This document shows, one piece after another, positions 8,865-16,269 of a stretch of 64,000 nt of DNA. The notes beneath the pieces are model-generated. The model was not told where the DNA came from. It saw only the letters and a list, made by a program, of their open reading frames with translations, and did no database searches. Each line of letters begins with the position of its first letter. Within the stretch, counting starts at the first letter, position 1. The position numbers and the translations under genes are program-made. The DNA is from Asticcacaulis sp. AC466 (GTDB lineage Bacteria; Pseudomonadota; Alphaproteobacteria; Caulobacterales; Caulobacteraceae), in NCBI RefSeq assembly GCF_000495815.1, contig NZ_AWGE01000015.1, positions 62,001-126,000 on the forward strand, read 5' to 3'.

Positions 8865-9407
8865 ATGGACCAGCATGATATCGAAGAAAATCTGTGGGAG
8901 CATCGCGTGCGCTTCGATCAGGCGCTCAAGGGAATGAAAATCGAACTGGTGGCGGATGATGCGCGCCGGGCCGCGATTGCCAAGGGTTTCGGCATGGTGT
9001 CGCTTGACAGTTTAACGGCTGAGATTGAAACCCGATCTGCCCCAAGCGATAAGCCTATGGTGCAAGTCACCCTGAAACTGACAGGCGCCGTCACTCAGGA
9101 ATGTGGCGTCTCCCTTGAGCCGTTCAGCCATCCCATAGCCGCTGACCTCACTATTGATTGTATCGAAAAGGGCCGGGTAACGGACGAAGTCGCCGAGATC
9201 GGCGCGCATGAATTCACGTTGGACGATCTCGACGAACCGGATGTCATCGAAAACGGCCAAATCGATCTGGGGCAATATGTTATCGAGGCACTGGGCGAGG
9301 CTTACGACCCGTTCGCTCGCAAGCCGGGGGTCGTATTCCAAGAGCCGGAAGTCGAGAAGGAACCGTCGCCGTTTGCCGTTCTCGCCAAACTGAAACGTGA
9401 TGAATAG
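8865..9407 (+). CDS. DUF177 (YceD) family protein
   Basis: 180-aa member of the YceD/DUF177 family, whose bacterial and chloroplast members have been linked to 23S rRNA biogenesis. It carries the family's central motif, here VTQECGVSLEPFSHPIAADL, in which bacterial members have a C-x-R/V-C-type core followed by an acidic C-terminal half (EIGAHEFTLDDLDEPDVIENGQID is split across the strand-helix region) and a closing stretch QYVIEALGEAYDPFARKPG. In most bacteria this gene precedes rpmF; here rpmF is instead at 59.9 kb and plsX follows directly. The start codon touches the upstream stop. Confidence 0.85.
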   Translation: MDQHDIEENLWEHRVRFDQALKGMKIELVADDARRAAIAKGFGMVSLDSLTAEIETRSAPSDKPMVQVTLKLTGAVTQECGVSLEPFSHPIAADLTIDCIEKGRVTDEVAEIGAHEFTLDDLDEPDVIENGQIDLGQYVIEALGEAYDPFARKPGVVFQEPEVEKEPSPFAVLAKLKRDE

Positions 9408-9494
9408 CCTTATGTGCGCTTATGATAGGGCTTGCATAGTTGCGAACTCGCGCTATCGTCCGCCGCTCGCGCCTGCGTCTTGTGAGAAGTTTAA

Positions 9495-10673
9495 GTGAGG
9501 TCAGATAAGTCCGTGACGACAACCGAGGAACCTCTCATTTCTCCTGTACCTAAAGATGCGCTGGTGATTGCGATTGACGCCATGGGCGGCGATCATGGTC
9601 CGGCTGTAACCGTTTGCGGCGCCGGGCTCGTCTTGGACGAGCGACCGGATTTGTTTTTTCAACTGCATGGTGATGAGGCACGCATCAATGCCGAACTGGC
9701 GCGCCTTCCTAAACTTAAGGCACGTTCCGTGGTCGTGCATACGGACCAGTGTGTCGCCATGGACGAAAAGCCCGCCCAGGCGATTCGGCGCCGCAACACT
9801 AGCCTGGCCAATGCCATTAACGCGGTGAAATCTGGTGAGGCGAGGGCGGTCATATCGGCGGGCAATACCGGCGCTTTGATGGCCTTGTCGAAAATGATAC
9901 TCAAAATGATGACTGACGATCTGGAACGTCCAGCCATCGGTTGTTCTTGGCCCAACAAAAAGGGTTTTGGAACGGTGCTTGATGTCGGCGCCAATGTCAC
10001 CTCCGACGCCCGCCAGTTGATCGAATTCGCCCTGATGGGCGCGGCCTTCCATCGCGCCGTACGCGGCGTTGAAAAGCCATCCATAGGTCTTTTGAATGTG
10101 GGTTCAGAGGACGTAAAGGGCCACGAAGAGGTGCGCGAAGCGCACAAGCTGTTGCGCGAAAATACCCTGGGGTTGAACTATCACGGCTTCGTCGAAGGCA
10201 CCGACCTGTGCGCCGGCACGGTGGACGTGGTTGTCACAGATGGTTTTACCGGGAATGTGGCGCTGAAGACGGCCGAAGGCACAGCGCGGTTTATTAAAGA
10301 CCTGCTTAAAGAGGCTTTTAAATCCTCGCCCCTGGCAATGTTGGGCGCCCTGGTGGCCGGTCCGGCACTAAAGGCCATGGCCAAGCGGATAGATCCGGCG
10401 GCGGGCAACGGTGGTCCCTTGCTTGGACTAAAGGGCATTGTTATCAAAAGTCATGGCGGCGCTGATGCCCGCGCCTTCTCCAACGCTATCAAGGTAGGCC
10501 TATCACTCGCCGCCAGTGGGTATGAACGTGACATCATCGAGTCTTTGAAGCAATTCTCCCAAAGCATCGATGAGGCGGAACAGGCGGCTATTGCCGCAGC
10601 CGCCACGGAGACAAATATAGGGGATAAGCCGGCCGCCAGCCAATTGGAAGCCGCGGGCAATAAGGTAAACTAG
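9495..10673 (+). CDS. plsX: Phosphate acyltransferase PlsX
   Basis: Converts acyl-ACP to acyl-phosphate for the PlsY route to lysophosphatidate. The diagnostic N-terminal IAIDAMGGDHGP motif, VISAGNTGALMALSKM, LDVGANVTSDARQLIEFA, the LLNVGSEDVKGHE loop and VVTDGFTGNVALKTAEG are all present. The start is uncertain: GTG 9495 (after GAGAAG) or GTG 9513, both leaving a non-conserved N-terminus of 23-29 residues. The C-terminus has a ~40-residue Ala-rich tail beyond the usual end. It abuts fabH without any gap. Confidence 0.95.
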   Translation: MRSDKSVTTTEEPLISPVPKDALVIAIDAMGGDHGPAVTVCGAGLVLDERPDLFFQLHGDEARINAELARLPKLKARSVVVHTDQCVAMDEKPAQAIRRRNTSLANAINAVKSGEARAVISAGNTGALMALSKMILKMMTDDLERPAIGCSWPNKKGFGTVLDVGANVTSDARQLIEFALMGAAFHRAVRGVEKPSIGLLNVGSEDVKGHEEVREAHKLLRENTLGLNYHGFVEGTDLCAGTVDVVVTDGFTGNVALKTAEGTARFIKDLLKEAFKSSPLAMLGALVAGPALKAMAKRIDPAAGNGGPLLGLKGIVIKSHGGADARAFSNAIKVGLSLAASGYERDIIESLKQFSQSIDEAEQAAIAAAATETNIGDKPAASQLEAAGNKVN

Positions 10674-11654
10674 ATGGGTGTGTTAAGATCGGCGGTCACC
10701 GGGGTCGGCGGATTCCTGCCTGAAACGGTGGTTTCCAACGACGATTTCGCCAAGACGGTAGACACGTCTGATGCATGGATCGTTGAGCGCACCGGCATAC
10801 GCCAGCGCCACAAGGTCGATGCCGGGATGAAGACGTCCGATATGGCGGTAGAAGCCGCCAAGGTGGCCCTGGCGGCGGCGGGCAAGACAGTGGCTGATGT
10901 CGATCTGATCATCGTAGCGACGACGACGCCTGATATGCCGTTTCCATCTACGGCATCCATCGTGCAGCATAAGCTGGGCGCGCCGACCTGTCCGGCGTTC
11001 GATGTGCAGGCGGTCTGTTCGGGCTTTGTCTACGCCCTAAGCGTGGCCGATGGTTTCGTGGCGCGCGGTCTGTCAAAATGTGTGCTGGTCATCGGCGCCG
11101 AAGCCATGAGCCAGTTGCTAGACTATTCTGATCGCGGGACCTGTATCCTGTTCGGCGACGGCGCCGGTGCGGTGGTGCTTGAGCCTGTCGAAGGTGCGGG
11201 CAGTAAGACCGACAGGGGCATACTTGGTTTTGATCTTCGCTGCGACGGGTCGAAGGTGGATCTGCTCTATGTTGATGGCGGGACTTTCGAAGCGGAAAAC
11301 CGTATTGGAAAGATCCGTATGCAAGGCAACCAGGTCTTTAAGCAGGCCGTGCAGAAGATATCTCAAGCTGTTGAAGCGGCTGTGGAAAAATCCAATTTGG
11401 AGATTGCCGATATTGACTGGTTCATTCCGCATCAGGCCAATCAACGCATCCTGAACGGTGTCGCGGAACGGCTCGGTCTGGATGAGACGAAAGTCATATC
11501 GACCGTAGCGCAGCATGCCAATACCTCGGCAGCCTCCATTCCGCTCGCCTGGTATGTTGGCGTGCAGGACGGCCGCGTCAAGCCGGGCGACCTGGTTCTG
11601 ATTGAAGCGCTTGGCGGTGGTCTGACCTGGGGCGCGGCGGCGATTCGGCTGTAG
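10674..11654 (+). CDS. fabH: Beta-ketoacyl-ACP synthase III
   Basis: Starts fatty-acid synthesis by condensing acetyl-CoA with malonyl-ACP. 326 aa, full length. The catalytic triad is intact: Cys in FDVQAVCSGFVYAL, His in WFIPHQANQRI and Asn in QHANTSAASIPL. The oxyanion region GGGLTWGAAAIRL closes the protein. The ATG follows the plsX stop with no gap, so it is translationally coupled, as is typical of this cluster. Confidence 0.97.
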   Translation: MGVLRSAVTGVGGFLPETVVSNDDFAKTVDTSDAWIVERTGIRQRHKVDAGMKTSDMAVEAAKVALAAAGKTVADVDLIIVATTTPDMPFPSTASIVQHKLGAPTCPAFDVQAVCSGFVYALSVADGFVARGLSKCVLVIGAEAMSQLLDYSDRGTCILFGDGAGAVVLEPVEGAGSKTDRGILGFDLRCDGSKVDLLYVDGGTFEAENRIGKIRMQGNQVFKQAVQKISQAVEAAVEKSNLEIADIDWFIPHQANQRILNGVAERLGLDETKVISTVAQHANTSAASIPLAWYVGVQDGRVKPGDLVLIEALGGGLTWGAAAIRL

Positions 11655-11784
11655 GTGGCATTTGATCCGTCGGATTCAGGTTTTTTATCATCACTTCGCT
11701 ATAACCCTTTGACGCAAACGGTAATTTGCGGCATGCTTGTGTCTGTAATTGGTGCAACCATTCAACGGACGGGGCATAAACACC

Positions 11785-12087
11785 ATGAAAACGCAGACCT
11801 TGACGCGGGCTGAACTCTTCGAAGACGTGCACAACGAACTCGGTTTGCCACGTCAGGAATGCGCTGCGATCGTCGAACGCACGCTTGATCTCGTGGTTGA
11901 AGCGCTGGAGCGCGGCGATACGGTCAAGCTCTCAGGCTTCGGCGTTTTTCAGGTGCGTGAAAAAAATGCACGTGTCGGCCGTAACCCTAAGACGGGCAAA
12001 CCTGCCGCTATCGATCCGCGCAAGGTGATTTCGTTCCGCGCCTCTCAGATTGTCAAGGCCCGCGTCGATGCCGGCACCCATGAGTAA
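11785..12087 (+). CDS. ihfA: Integration host factor subunit alpha
   Basis: 100-aa DNA-bending protein. ATG 11785, preceded by GGACGGGG, gives the usual N-terminus MKTQTLTRAELFEDVHNELG; the longer in-frame start 36 bases upstream adds no conserved sequence. Signature elements are VKLSGFGVFQVREKNARVGRNPKTG, containing the beta-arm with the intercalating Pro region (RNPKTGKP), and VISFRASQIVKARV. IHF-alpha downstream of fabH and upstream of a MerR gene is a conserved alphaproteobacterial order. In caulobacters IHF assists sigma-54 and cell-cycle promoters (family knowledge). Confidence 0.95.
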   Translation: MKTQTLTRAELFEDVHNELGLPRQECAAIVERTLDLVVEALERGDTVKLSGFGVFQVREKNARVGRNPKTGKPAAIDPRKVISFRASQIVKARVDAGTHE

Positions 12088-12118
12088 CCCCCATGAGTAA
12101 CCACGGAGTAGCGTACCG

Positions 12119-12610
12119 GTGAATAAGGGGCCTTTAGCCTTACGGACCATTTCTGAAGCCGCCGACGCATTGGGCGTGCCTCAACATGTTCTGCGTTTCT
12201 GGGAAACCAAGTTTACCTTCATCCGTCCGACCAAGCGGGCTGGCGGCCGCCGGTTTTACCGGCCGCAGGATATCGACCTGCTGCAAGGCATAAAAACGTT
12301 GCTCTATGACCGTGGCTATACGATTCGCGGCGTCCAGAATCTGTTCAAGGAACATGGCCAAAAGGCTATTCTGAAACCAACGGGTCTGGGCGAGGCGGTT
12401 GCTACGGAACAGGGGCTCGTGTCGCGCGAAGAGATCGCGGTCGAAGACGCAGCCGGCGTCGGCCAGCCGGTTTTTGTAAGAACGGATATCGTTCCGACCA
12501 TGGGTCTTTCGAGTGAGATGCGCGAAAGCTTCCTCAACATCGCCAAGGCGTTGGAAGACGCACAGGCGACGCTTGGACGTCAGATTGGCAAGGCTGGCCG
12601 TCGATCGTGA
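12119..12610 (+). CDS. MerR-family transcriptional regulator
   Basis: 163 aa. The N-terminal winged helix-turn-helix [23 protein letters not shown] is followed by the family's [24 protein letters not shown] wing and a [10 protein letters not shown] segment. There is no Cys cluster for metal binding, and the C-terminal ~80 residues are specific to the alphaproteobacterial ihfA-linked MerR subfamily, whose ligand is unknown. Start GTG 12119 follows CGGAG. A small duplication (CATGAGTAACC twice, 12079-12102) lies between ihfA and this gene. Probably cotranscribed with ihfA. Confidence 0.85.
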   Translation: MNKGPLALRTISEAADALGVPQHVLRFWETKFTFIRPTKRAGGRRFYRPQDIDLLQGIKTLLYDRGYTIRGVQNLFKEHGQKAILKPTGLGEAVATEQGLVSREEIAVEDAAGVGQPVFVRTDIVPTMGLSSEMRESFLNIAKALEDAQATLGRQIGKAGRRS

Positions 12611-12693
12611 CGTGGGTGCGCGTCGCTTCCGCTGATGCGCCACCGCTTTTGGAAATGGTCCCAAGATTTCTTTGGAAATATGCCTTTTGGGGA

Positions 12694-12722
12694 TTGCGGG
12701 GGGGCGGTTTCGCCTCTATAAG
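12694..12722 (+). promoter_or_regulatory. Candidate promoter for tRNA-Pro
   Basis: TTGCGG (12694-12699) and TATAAG (12717-12722) are spaced by 17 bases, a good sigma-70-type arrangement, about 45 bases upstream of the tRNA. It lies in the otherwise gene-free stretch 12611-12767, which also holds a CCGCCC/GGGCGG hairpin (about 12723-12742). Confidence 0.5.
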
Positions 12723-12767
12723 CCGCCCTCTCCAAGGGGCGGTCTTGCCGTTACTTGCGAAATTGGA

Positions 12768-12844
<77 letters not shown>

Positions 12845-12851
12845 TTTAAAC

Positions 12852-12887
12852 AAAAACAGCGTGGGCTTTTCGGCCCACGCTGTTTTT
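12852..12887 (+). terminator. Terminator of tRNA-Pro
   Basis: AAAAACAGCGTGGGC (12852-12866) pairs perfectly with GCCCACGCTGTTTTT (12873-12887) around TTTTCG, ending in a T-run. It begins only 7 bases after the CCA end. Confidence 0.92.
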
Positions 12888-12969
12888 GCTTGTCGCAAAA
12901 GTGTTATATACAAATGATACTATCTCCTTGCTGGAATACAGCACAATGAAACATAATTGAGGAGACTGA

Positions 12970-13929
12970 ATGGTATCAAATACGGCCCTTTGGCAGGCCA
13001 TAAACGCCTACGAACTGGACAACGCTGATGCAGCGTTTCCGTTTAGCCGCCGGTTGGCGCGAGACAATGGCTGGTCCCTTGCCTCTGCCCTGTCGGCCAT
13101 CGCTGAATATAAGCGATTTATATATCTGGTTTGCGTCTCCGGCACGGTGCTTACGCCCTCGGAAGAGATTGACGCGGTCTGGCATCTCCACCTTCTCTAT
13201 ACACGTGACTACTGGGGGCGTTTTTGCACTGAGACGCTTGGGCGTGATATCCATCATGGTCCGACGCGCGGCGGCAGCAAAGAGGCCGATAAGTACCTGG
13301 GATGCTACCGTGATACCCTGCTGCACTATGAGAAGGAGTTCGGCGTGCCGCCACCGCGGCTGTGGCCAGATGAGGTGACGCGGTTTAATGCGCCGCCGCC
13401 CATTCTCCTAAATCCTGACGATCACATCATCCTGCCCAAACGGCAGGTTTTTTTATGCCTGTCTCTCACCGGACCGCTCGTCCTGGCGGGGTGCGAGATG
13501 GCCATACCTGTCTCGACCGTGCAGGGACCAATCGTATGGGCCGTCTTTGCGCTTCTGGGACTCGTCGTCTGTGCGCTTAATATGGCGAAGATCCTAAAGC
13601 ACGGTTTTGTTGGCTTTGTCATACTGGCGACCTTCATGATCGCTTTTGCCGAGTTTTGGTTGAGCCCCAAGCTCGAGGCTTTGCTCAGTCAACTGGCTGG
13701 GGGCGCCGTTGACGCCGCTGTCAGTCAGGGACTGATCGCGCTGTTGGCCATGATGTTGGCCATCCAGATTCAGGCAAAAGACCGTCGCGGAGGCTCCGGC
13801 TCCGGCTCCGGCTCCGGCTCAGGCTCGGGCTCCGGCTGCGGAAGCTGCGGCGGCGGCGGCCACAGCGGATGCGGAGGCAGCTCCGGTTGCGGGTCGGGGT
13901 GCGGAGGCGGATGTGGCGGCGGTGACTAA
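12970..13929 (+). CDS. GRDP-like domain membrane protein with Gly/Ser repeat and Gly/Cys-rich tail
   Basis: 319 aa, function unknown. Residues ~1-130 are soluble and contain EEIDAVWHLHLLYTRDYW followed by a conserved-looking Cys/His region. This matches the GRDP-like (glycine-rich-domain protein) pattern of an acidic residue, then WHxHxxxxxxY, described mainly in plants and fungi. Four hydrophobic segments follow (around FLCLSLTGPLVLAG, IVWAVFALLGLVVCAL, GFVGFVILATFMIAFAEFW, GLIALLAMMLAIQI). The tail is (GS)n then a Gly-rich stretch with six Cys and one His, possibly a metal site. ATG follows GAGGAGA. The stop overlaps the stop of the convergent TMEM175 gene by three bases. Codon use in the tail is dominated by GGC/TCC repeats. 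Confidence 0.72.
   Translation: MVSNTALWQAINAYELDNADAAFPFSRRLARDNGWSLASALSAIAEYKRFIYLVCVSGTVLTPSEEIDAVWHLHLLYTRDYWGRFCTETLGRDIHHGPTRGGSKEADKYLGCYRDTLLHYEKEFGVPPPRLWPDEVTRFNAPPPILLNPDDHIILPKRQVFLCLSLTGPLVLAGCEMAIPVSTVQGPIVWAVFALLGLVVCALNMAKILKHGFVGFVILATFMIAFAEFWLSPKLEALLSQLAGGAVDAAVSQGLIALLAMMLAIQIQAKDRRGGSGSGSGSGSGSGSGCGSCGGGGHSGCGGSSGCGSGCGGGCGGGD
13792..13839 (+). repeat. Imperfect GGCTCC hexanucleotide repeat (8 units) inside the GRDP-like gene
   Basis: Eight consecutive 6-base units, four perfect GGCTCC then variants GGCTCA, GGCTCG, GGCTCC, GGCTGC, encode Gly-Ser dipeptides. Being a multiple of three, slippage would change linker length without breaking the frame. Confidence 0.9.
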
Positions 13930-14555
13930 TCGTGCTCTATGCGCCGGTCGGGCACCAGCCAGATCAGAGCCACGGCGACGTAGCAGGCCAGACCGGCAAA
14001 GCTATTCCAGAAGGTGAGGGCGATACCCGCAATATATAGGCCCGTCGAAATCATCCCCTTTACGTCCTTGCCAATAGCCGTCGTGAGAATACTGTTCTGG
14101 CCGTTGCAGGCAATCAGGACGCGCACCAGAATATAATAGGCTATACTGGGCATTAGCAGGGTAAAGCCATAGAAGGCGGTAGGGATGGTCGCAAAATCGC
14201 TTTCGCCCATCCAGCGTGTGCTGAACGGCACCAGGGACAGCCAGAAGAGCAGGTGGGAATTGGCCCATAAGGTCGCGCCATTGATCCGCTGGGTGGCATG
14301 AAGCAGGTGGTGATGGTTGTTCCAGTAAATGCCGACATAGATGAAGCTCAGCGCGTAGAGTAAAAACGTCGGCAGAATATGGAGTAGCGCGTCGATGGAC
14401 ACGCTGTCGGGGGTATGAAGTTCCAGCACCATGATGGTGATGATGATGGCTACGACGCCATCGCTGAACGCTTCCAGCCGGGTCTTGGTCATGGGCTTGA
14501 CCATCGGGGGCGGCGCATCGGGCGCAGGGGGGGAGGCAAGGGGTGTATCGCTCAT
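13926..14555 (-). CDS. TMEM175 family (DUF1211) membrane protein, putative potassium channel
   Basis: 209 aa. TMEM175 proteins are tetrameric K+-permeable channels; bacterial ones have a single six-helix repeat. The hallmark FSDGVVAIIITIMVLEL, the first pore-lining helix with its FSDG start, is at residues ~31-47. It is followed by NNHHHLLHATQRINGATLWANSHLLFWLSLVPF, the usual second and third helices. Start ATG 14555 overlaps the DUF2842 stop (ATGA), so a longer in-frame ORF start upstream is rejected. Last gene of a three-gene translationally coupled set. The N-terminal 25 residues are Pro-rich. Confidence 0.9.
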   Translation of the reverse strand: MSDTPLASPPAPDAPPPMVKPMTKTRLEAFSDGVVAIIITIMVLELHTPDSVSIDALLHILPTFLLYALSFIYVGIYWNNHHHLLHATQRINGATLWANSHLLFWLSLVPFSTRWMGESDFATIPTAFYGFTLLMPSIAYYILVRVLIACNGQNSILTTAIGKDVKGMISTGLYIAGIALTFWNSFAGLACYVAVALIWLVPDRRIEHD

Positions 14556-14791
14556 TTGGATTTTTTCTTTCCCTTGTAATTTTCGGACCACGAAATAAGG
14601 GGGATAATGGGCACACCCCACAGTGTGCCGGCCAGTGCGTAGAAGATCAGTGCGGTTATCTTACCGCCATGAAGCACCCCAGCCAGAGACGTAATGGCCA
14701 CGACGTAGACAACCAGAAAGACGACAATGCCGACGCAGGCGATCGCACGGCGTTGCGGCAGGCTCAGGCCTTTTGGCGGATTGTCTGACAT
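14552..14791 (-). CDS. DUF2842 small membrane protein
   Basis: 79 aa with two hydrophobic helices (AIACVGIVVFLVVYVVAI and ITALIFYALAGTLWGVPIIPLI). The closing segment GTLWGVPIIPLISWSE matches the alphaproteobacterial DUF2842 family, in which the GxxWGLP(L/I)xPLI motif is the most conserved part. ATG 14791 is preferred over the GTG one codon earlier. Its first base is shared with the upstream gene's stop (TGATG), and its stop overlaps the TMEM175 start. Function unknown. Confidence 0.8.
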   Translation of the reverse strand: MSDNPPKGLSLPQRRAIACVGIVVFLVVYVVAITSLAGVLHGGKITALIFYALAGTLWGVPIIPLISWSENYKGKKKSK

Positions 14792-15048
14792 CACCGGCGC
14801 TCAAGCATGCGGGTCAGATGGAAGAGCCCAAGGAGAACGGAACTGCCCACAAGAGAAACCATCAAGATCGAGAAAAAGTGATCGTCGAGCTTTTCGGAGG
14901 TTTGAACAAAAAAGTTGAGCAAAATCGCGCCGAAAATGGCGATGAACACGTTGATGGGAAAGCTGAAACGGCTTTTGCTCATGGCATTGGCGATCCATCC
15001 TATAAGGAAGCCAGCCAGCGTCGCCAGGATGTAGTTCTCGGCCGTCAT
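14791..15048 (-). CDS. Small three-helix membrane protein, GlsB/YeaQ/YmgE-like
   Basis: 85 aa beginning MTAENYILATLAGFLIGWIA. The N-terminal helix with GFLIGWIAN, then a second helix VFIAIFGAILLNFF, resembles the YeaQ/transglycosylase-associated family (G-x-x-x-G-W at the start, GxxGAxxxN in the middle), although a third C-terminal helix ILMVSLVGSSVLLGLFHL is also present. A long in-frame extension into the ctaA leader (to 15636) has no homology signal and is discarded. First gene of the three-gene operon with DUF2842 and TMEM175, divergent from ctaA. Function unknown; the family assignment is tentative. Confidence 0.65.
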   Translation of the reverse strand: MTAENYILATLAGFLIGWIANAMSKSRFSFPINVFIAIFGAILLNFFVQTSEKLDDHFFSILMVSLVGSSVLLGLFHLTRMLERR

Positions 15049-15219
15049 AGCTTTGGTAGTCCTTTCTTTGGCCTTTTTTCTTCGGCAAAGCGCTTGAATT
15101 GATAGGGCCCGTGTGGGCAAATCACGACGCGGGCGAAGCGGCGGATGACCTTTAGTTATCGTGTCTTGCACGGTACGGCAAGGATTTGCGTCGGCCATAG
15201 CCTGAAGGTTAGATTGAGA

Positions 15220-16269
15220 ATGAGGCGTAAAGTGCGACTTCCCCTTCGGTCGCCGCTGGTAGCGGTATGGTTGTTCGTTGCGGCATTTATGGTTGTCGCC
15301 ATGGTCTTTGTCGGCGGCGCGACGCGCCTGACCGAGTCTGGGCTGTCGATTACCGAATGGAAGCCGATTTCCGGTGTCATTCCGCCTATGAACGACCAGG
15401 CCTGGCAGGCGGAATTCGCTGGCTACAAGAAAATTCCGCAGTTCAGCCAGATTAACCCGAATATGAAGCTGGAGCAGTTCAAAGGCATTTACTGGTGGGA
15501 ATGGGCGCATCGTCTGATTGCCCGTCTGCTGGGCGTGATCTATCTGCTGGGCTTCCTTATTTTGCTGGCCATGCGAGAAATCCCCAAACGCCTGATATGG
15601 CGCAGTGCCGGGCTTATTGCATTGATTGGACTGCAAGGGGCTGTCGGCTGGTGGATGGTGTCAAGCGGCCTGTCGAAGCGTGTCGAGGTCGCGCCTGAAC
15701 GGTTGATGACCCATCTGTCGCTTGCCCTGCTTTTGCTGGGCACCACCATATGGACGGCGCTTGAGGCGTTGAACGGCGAAAAGCGCGGTCGCGGCGCGCC
15801 GACCGGATGGAAAGTCGCCACGGGCTTTTTGCTGGCCGTTGTGTTCGTCCAGTGCATGTTGGGTGCGCTTGTCGCGGGCAACAATGCCGGCCTTATATAT
15901 AACGACTGGCCCCTGATGAATGGCCATATCTTTCCGTCTGTCGACTGGACCAAGGGGGTCGGTTACAGCTTCCTGCACGATCAGGGGCTAGTCCAGTTCG
16001 TGCACCGCATGAACGCCTATCTGCTGCTTATCTTCGTCACGGCCTTTGCTTTGGTGATTACCCGAAAGACCAATGACGACAGGCTGAAGACGTCATCGGC
16101 CGTTCTGGCGACGGGGGTGTGGATACAGGCGGCTCTCGGAATCACCACCCTGGTTACCGTCGTTTCTCTCGGTTTTGCTCTGGCGCACCAGCTTGTGGCG
16201 GCGTGTCTGGTAGCGCTGGCGGTCGGGCTGATGTGGATGGTCGCCCGCGCCGATCGCGTCTTCAGATAG
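15220..16269 (+). CDS. ctaA: Heme A synthase (COX15/CtaA family)
   Basis: Oxidises the C8 methyl of heme O to a formyl group, giving heme A for cytochrome aa3 oxidase. ATG 15220, after GAAGG at 15204-15208, gives a 349-aa protein with eight membrane helices, the normal size; the 25 extra residues of the longest frame are not conserved. Heme-ligand histidines are in IYWWEWAHRLIARLLG, LMTHLSLALLLL, VQFVHRMNAYLLL and ALAHQLVAACL. The GGATRLTESGLSITEWKP motif after helix 1 is diagnostic of type 2 CtaA. The 3' end overlaps the end of the convergent PhoX-family gene by 8 bases. No other oxidase-assembly gene is adjacent. Confidence 0.95.
   Translation: MRRKVRLPLRSPLVAVWLFVAAFMVVAMVFVGGATRLTESGLSITEWKPISGVIPPMNDQAWQAEFAGYKKIPQFSQINPNMKLEQFKGIYWWEWAHRLIARLLGVIYLLGFLILLAMREIPKRLIWRSAGLIALIGLQGAVGWWMVSSGLSKRVEVAPERLMTHLSLALLLLGTTIWTALEALNGEKRGRGAPTGWKVATGFLLAVVFVQCMLGALVAGNNAGLIYNDWPLMNGHIFPSVDWTKGVGYSFLHDQGLVQFVHRMNAYLLLIFVTAFALVITRKTNDDRLKTSSAVLATGVWIQAALGITTLVTVVSLGFALAHQLVAACLVALAVGLMWMVARADRVFR

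Noticed and set aside
9878-10147. Out-of-frame and antisense ORFs inside plsX, fabH, hppA and other core genes
   Set aside because: All are covered by intact, motif-bearing genes on the other frame or strand.
14791-15636. Extended 281-aa form of the YeaQ-like protein
   Set aside because: The N-terminal 196 residues run through the divergent promoter region and into ctaA; only the last 85 look like a membrane protein, and overlapping start/stop codons support the short form.
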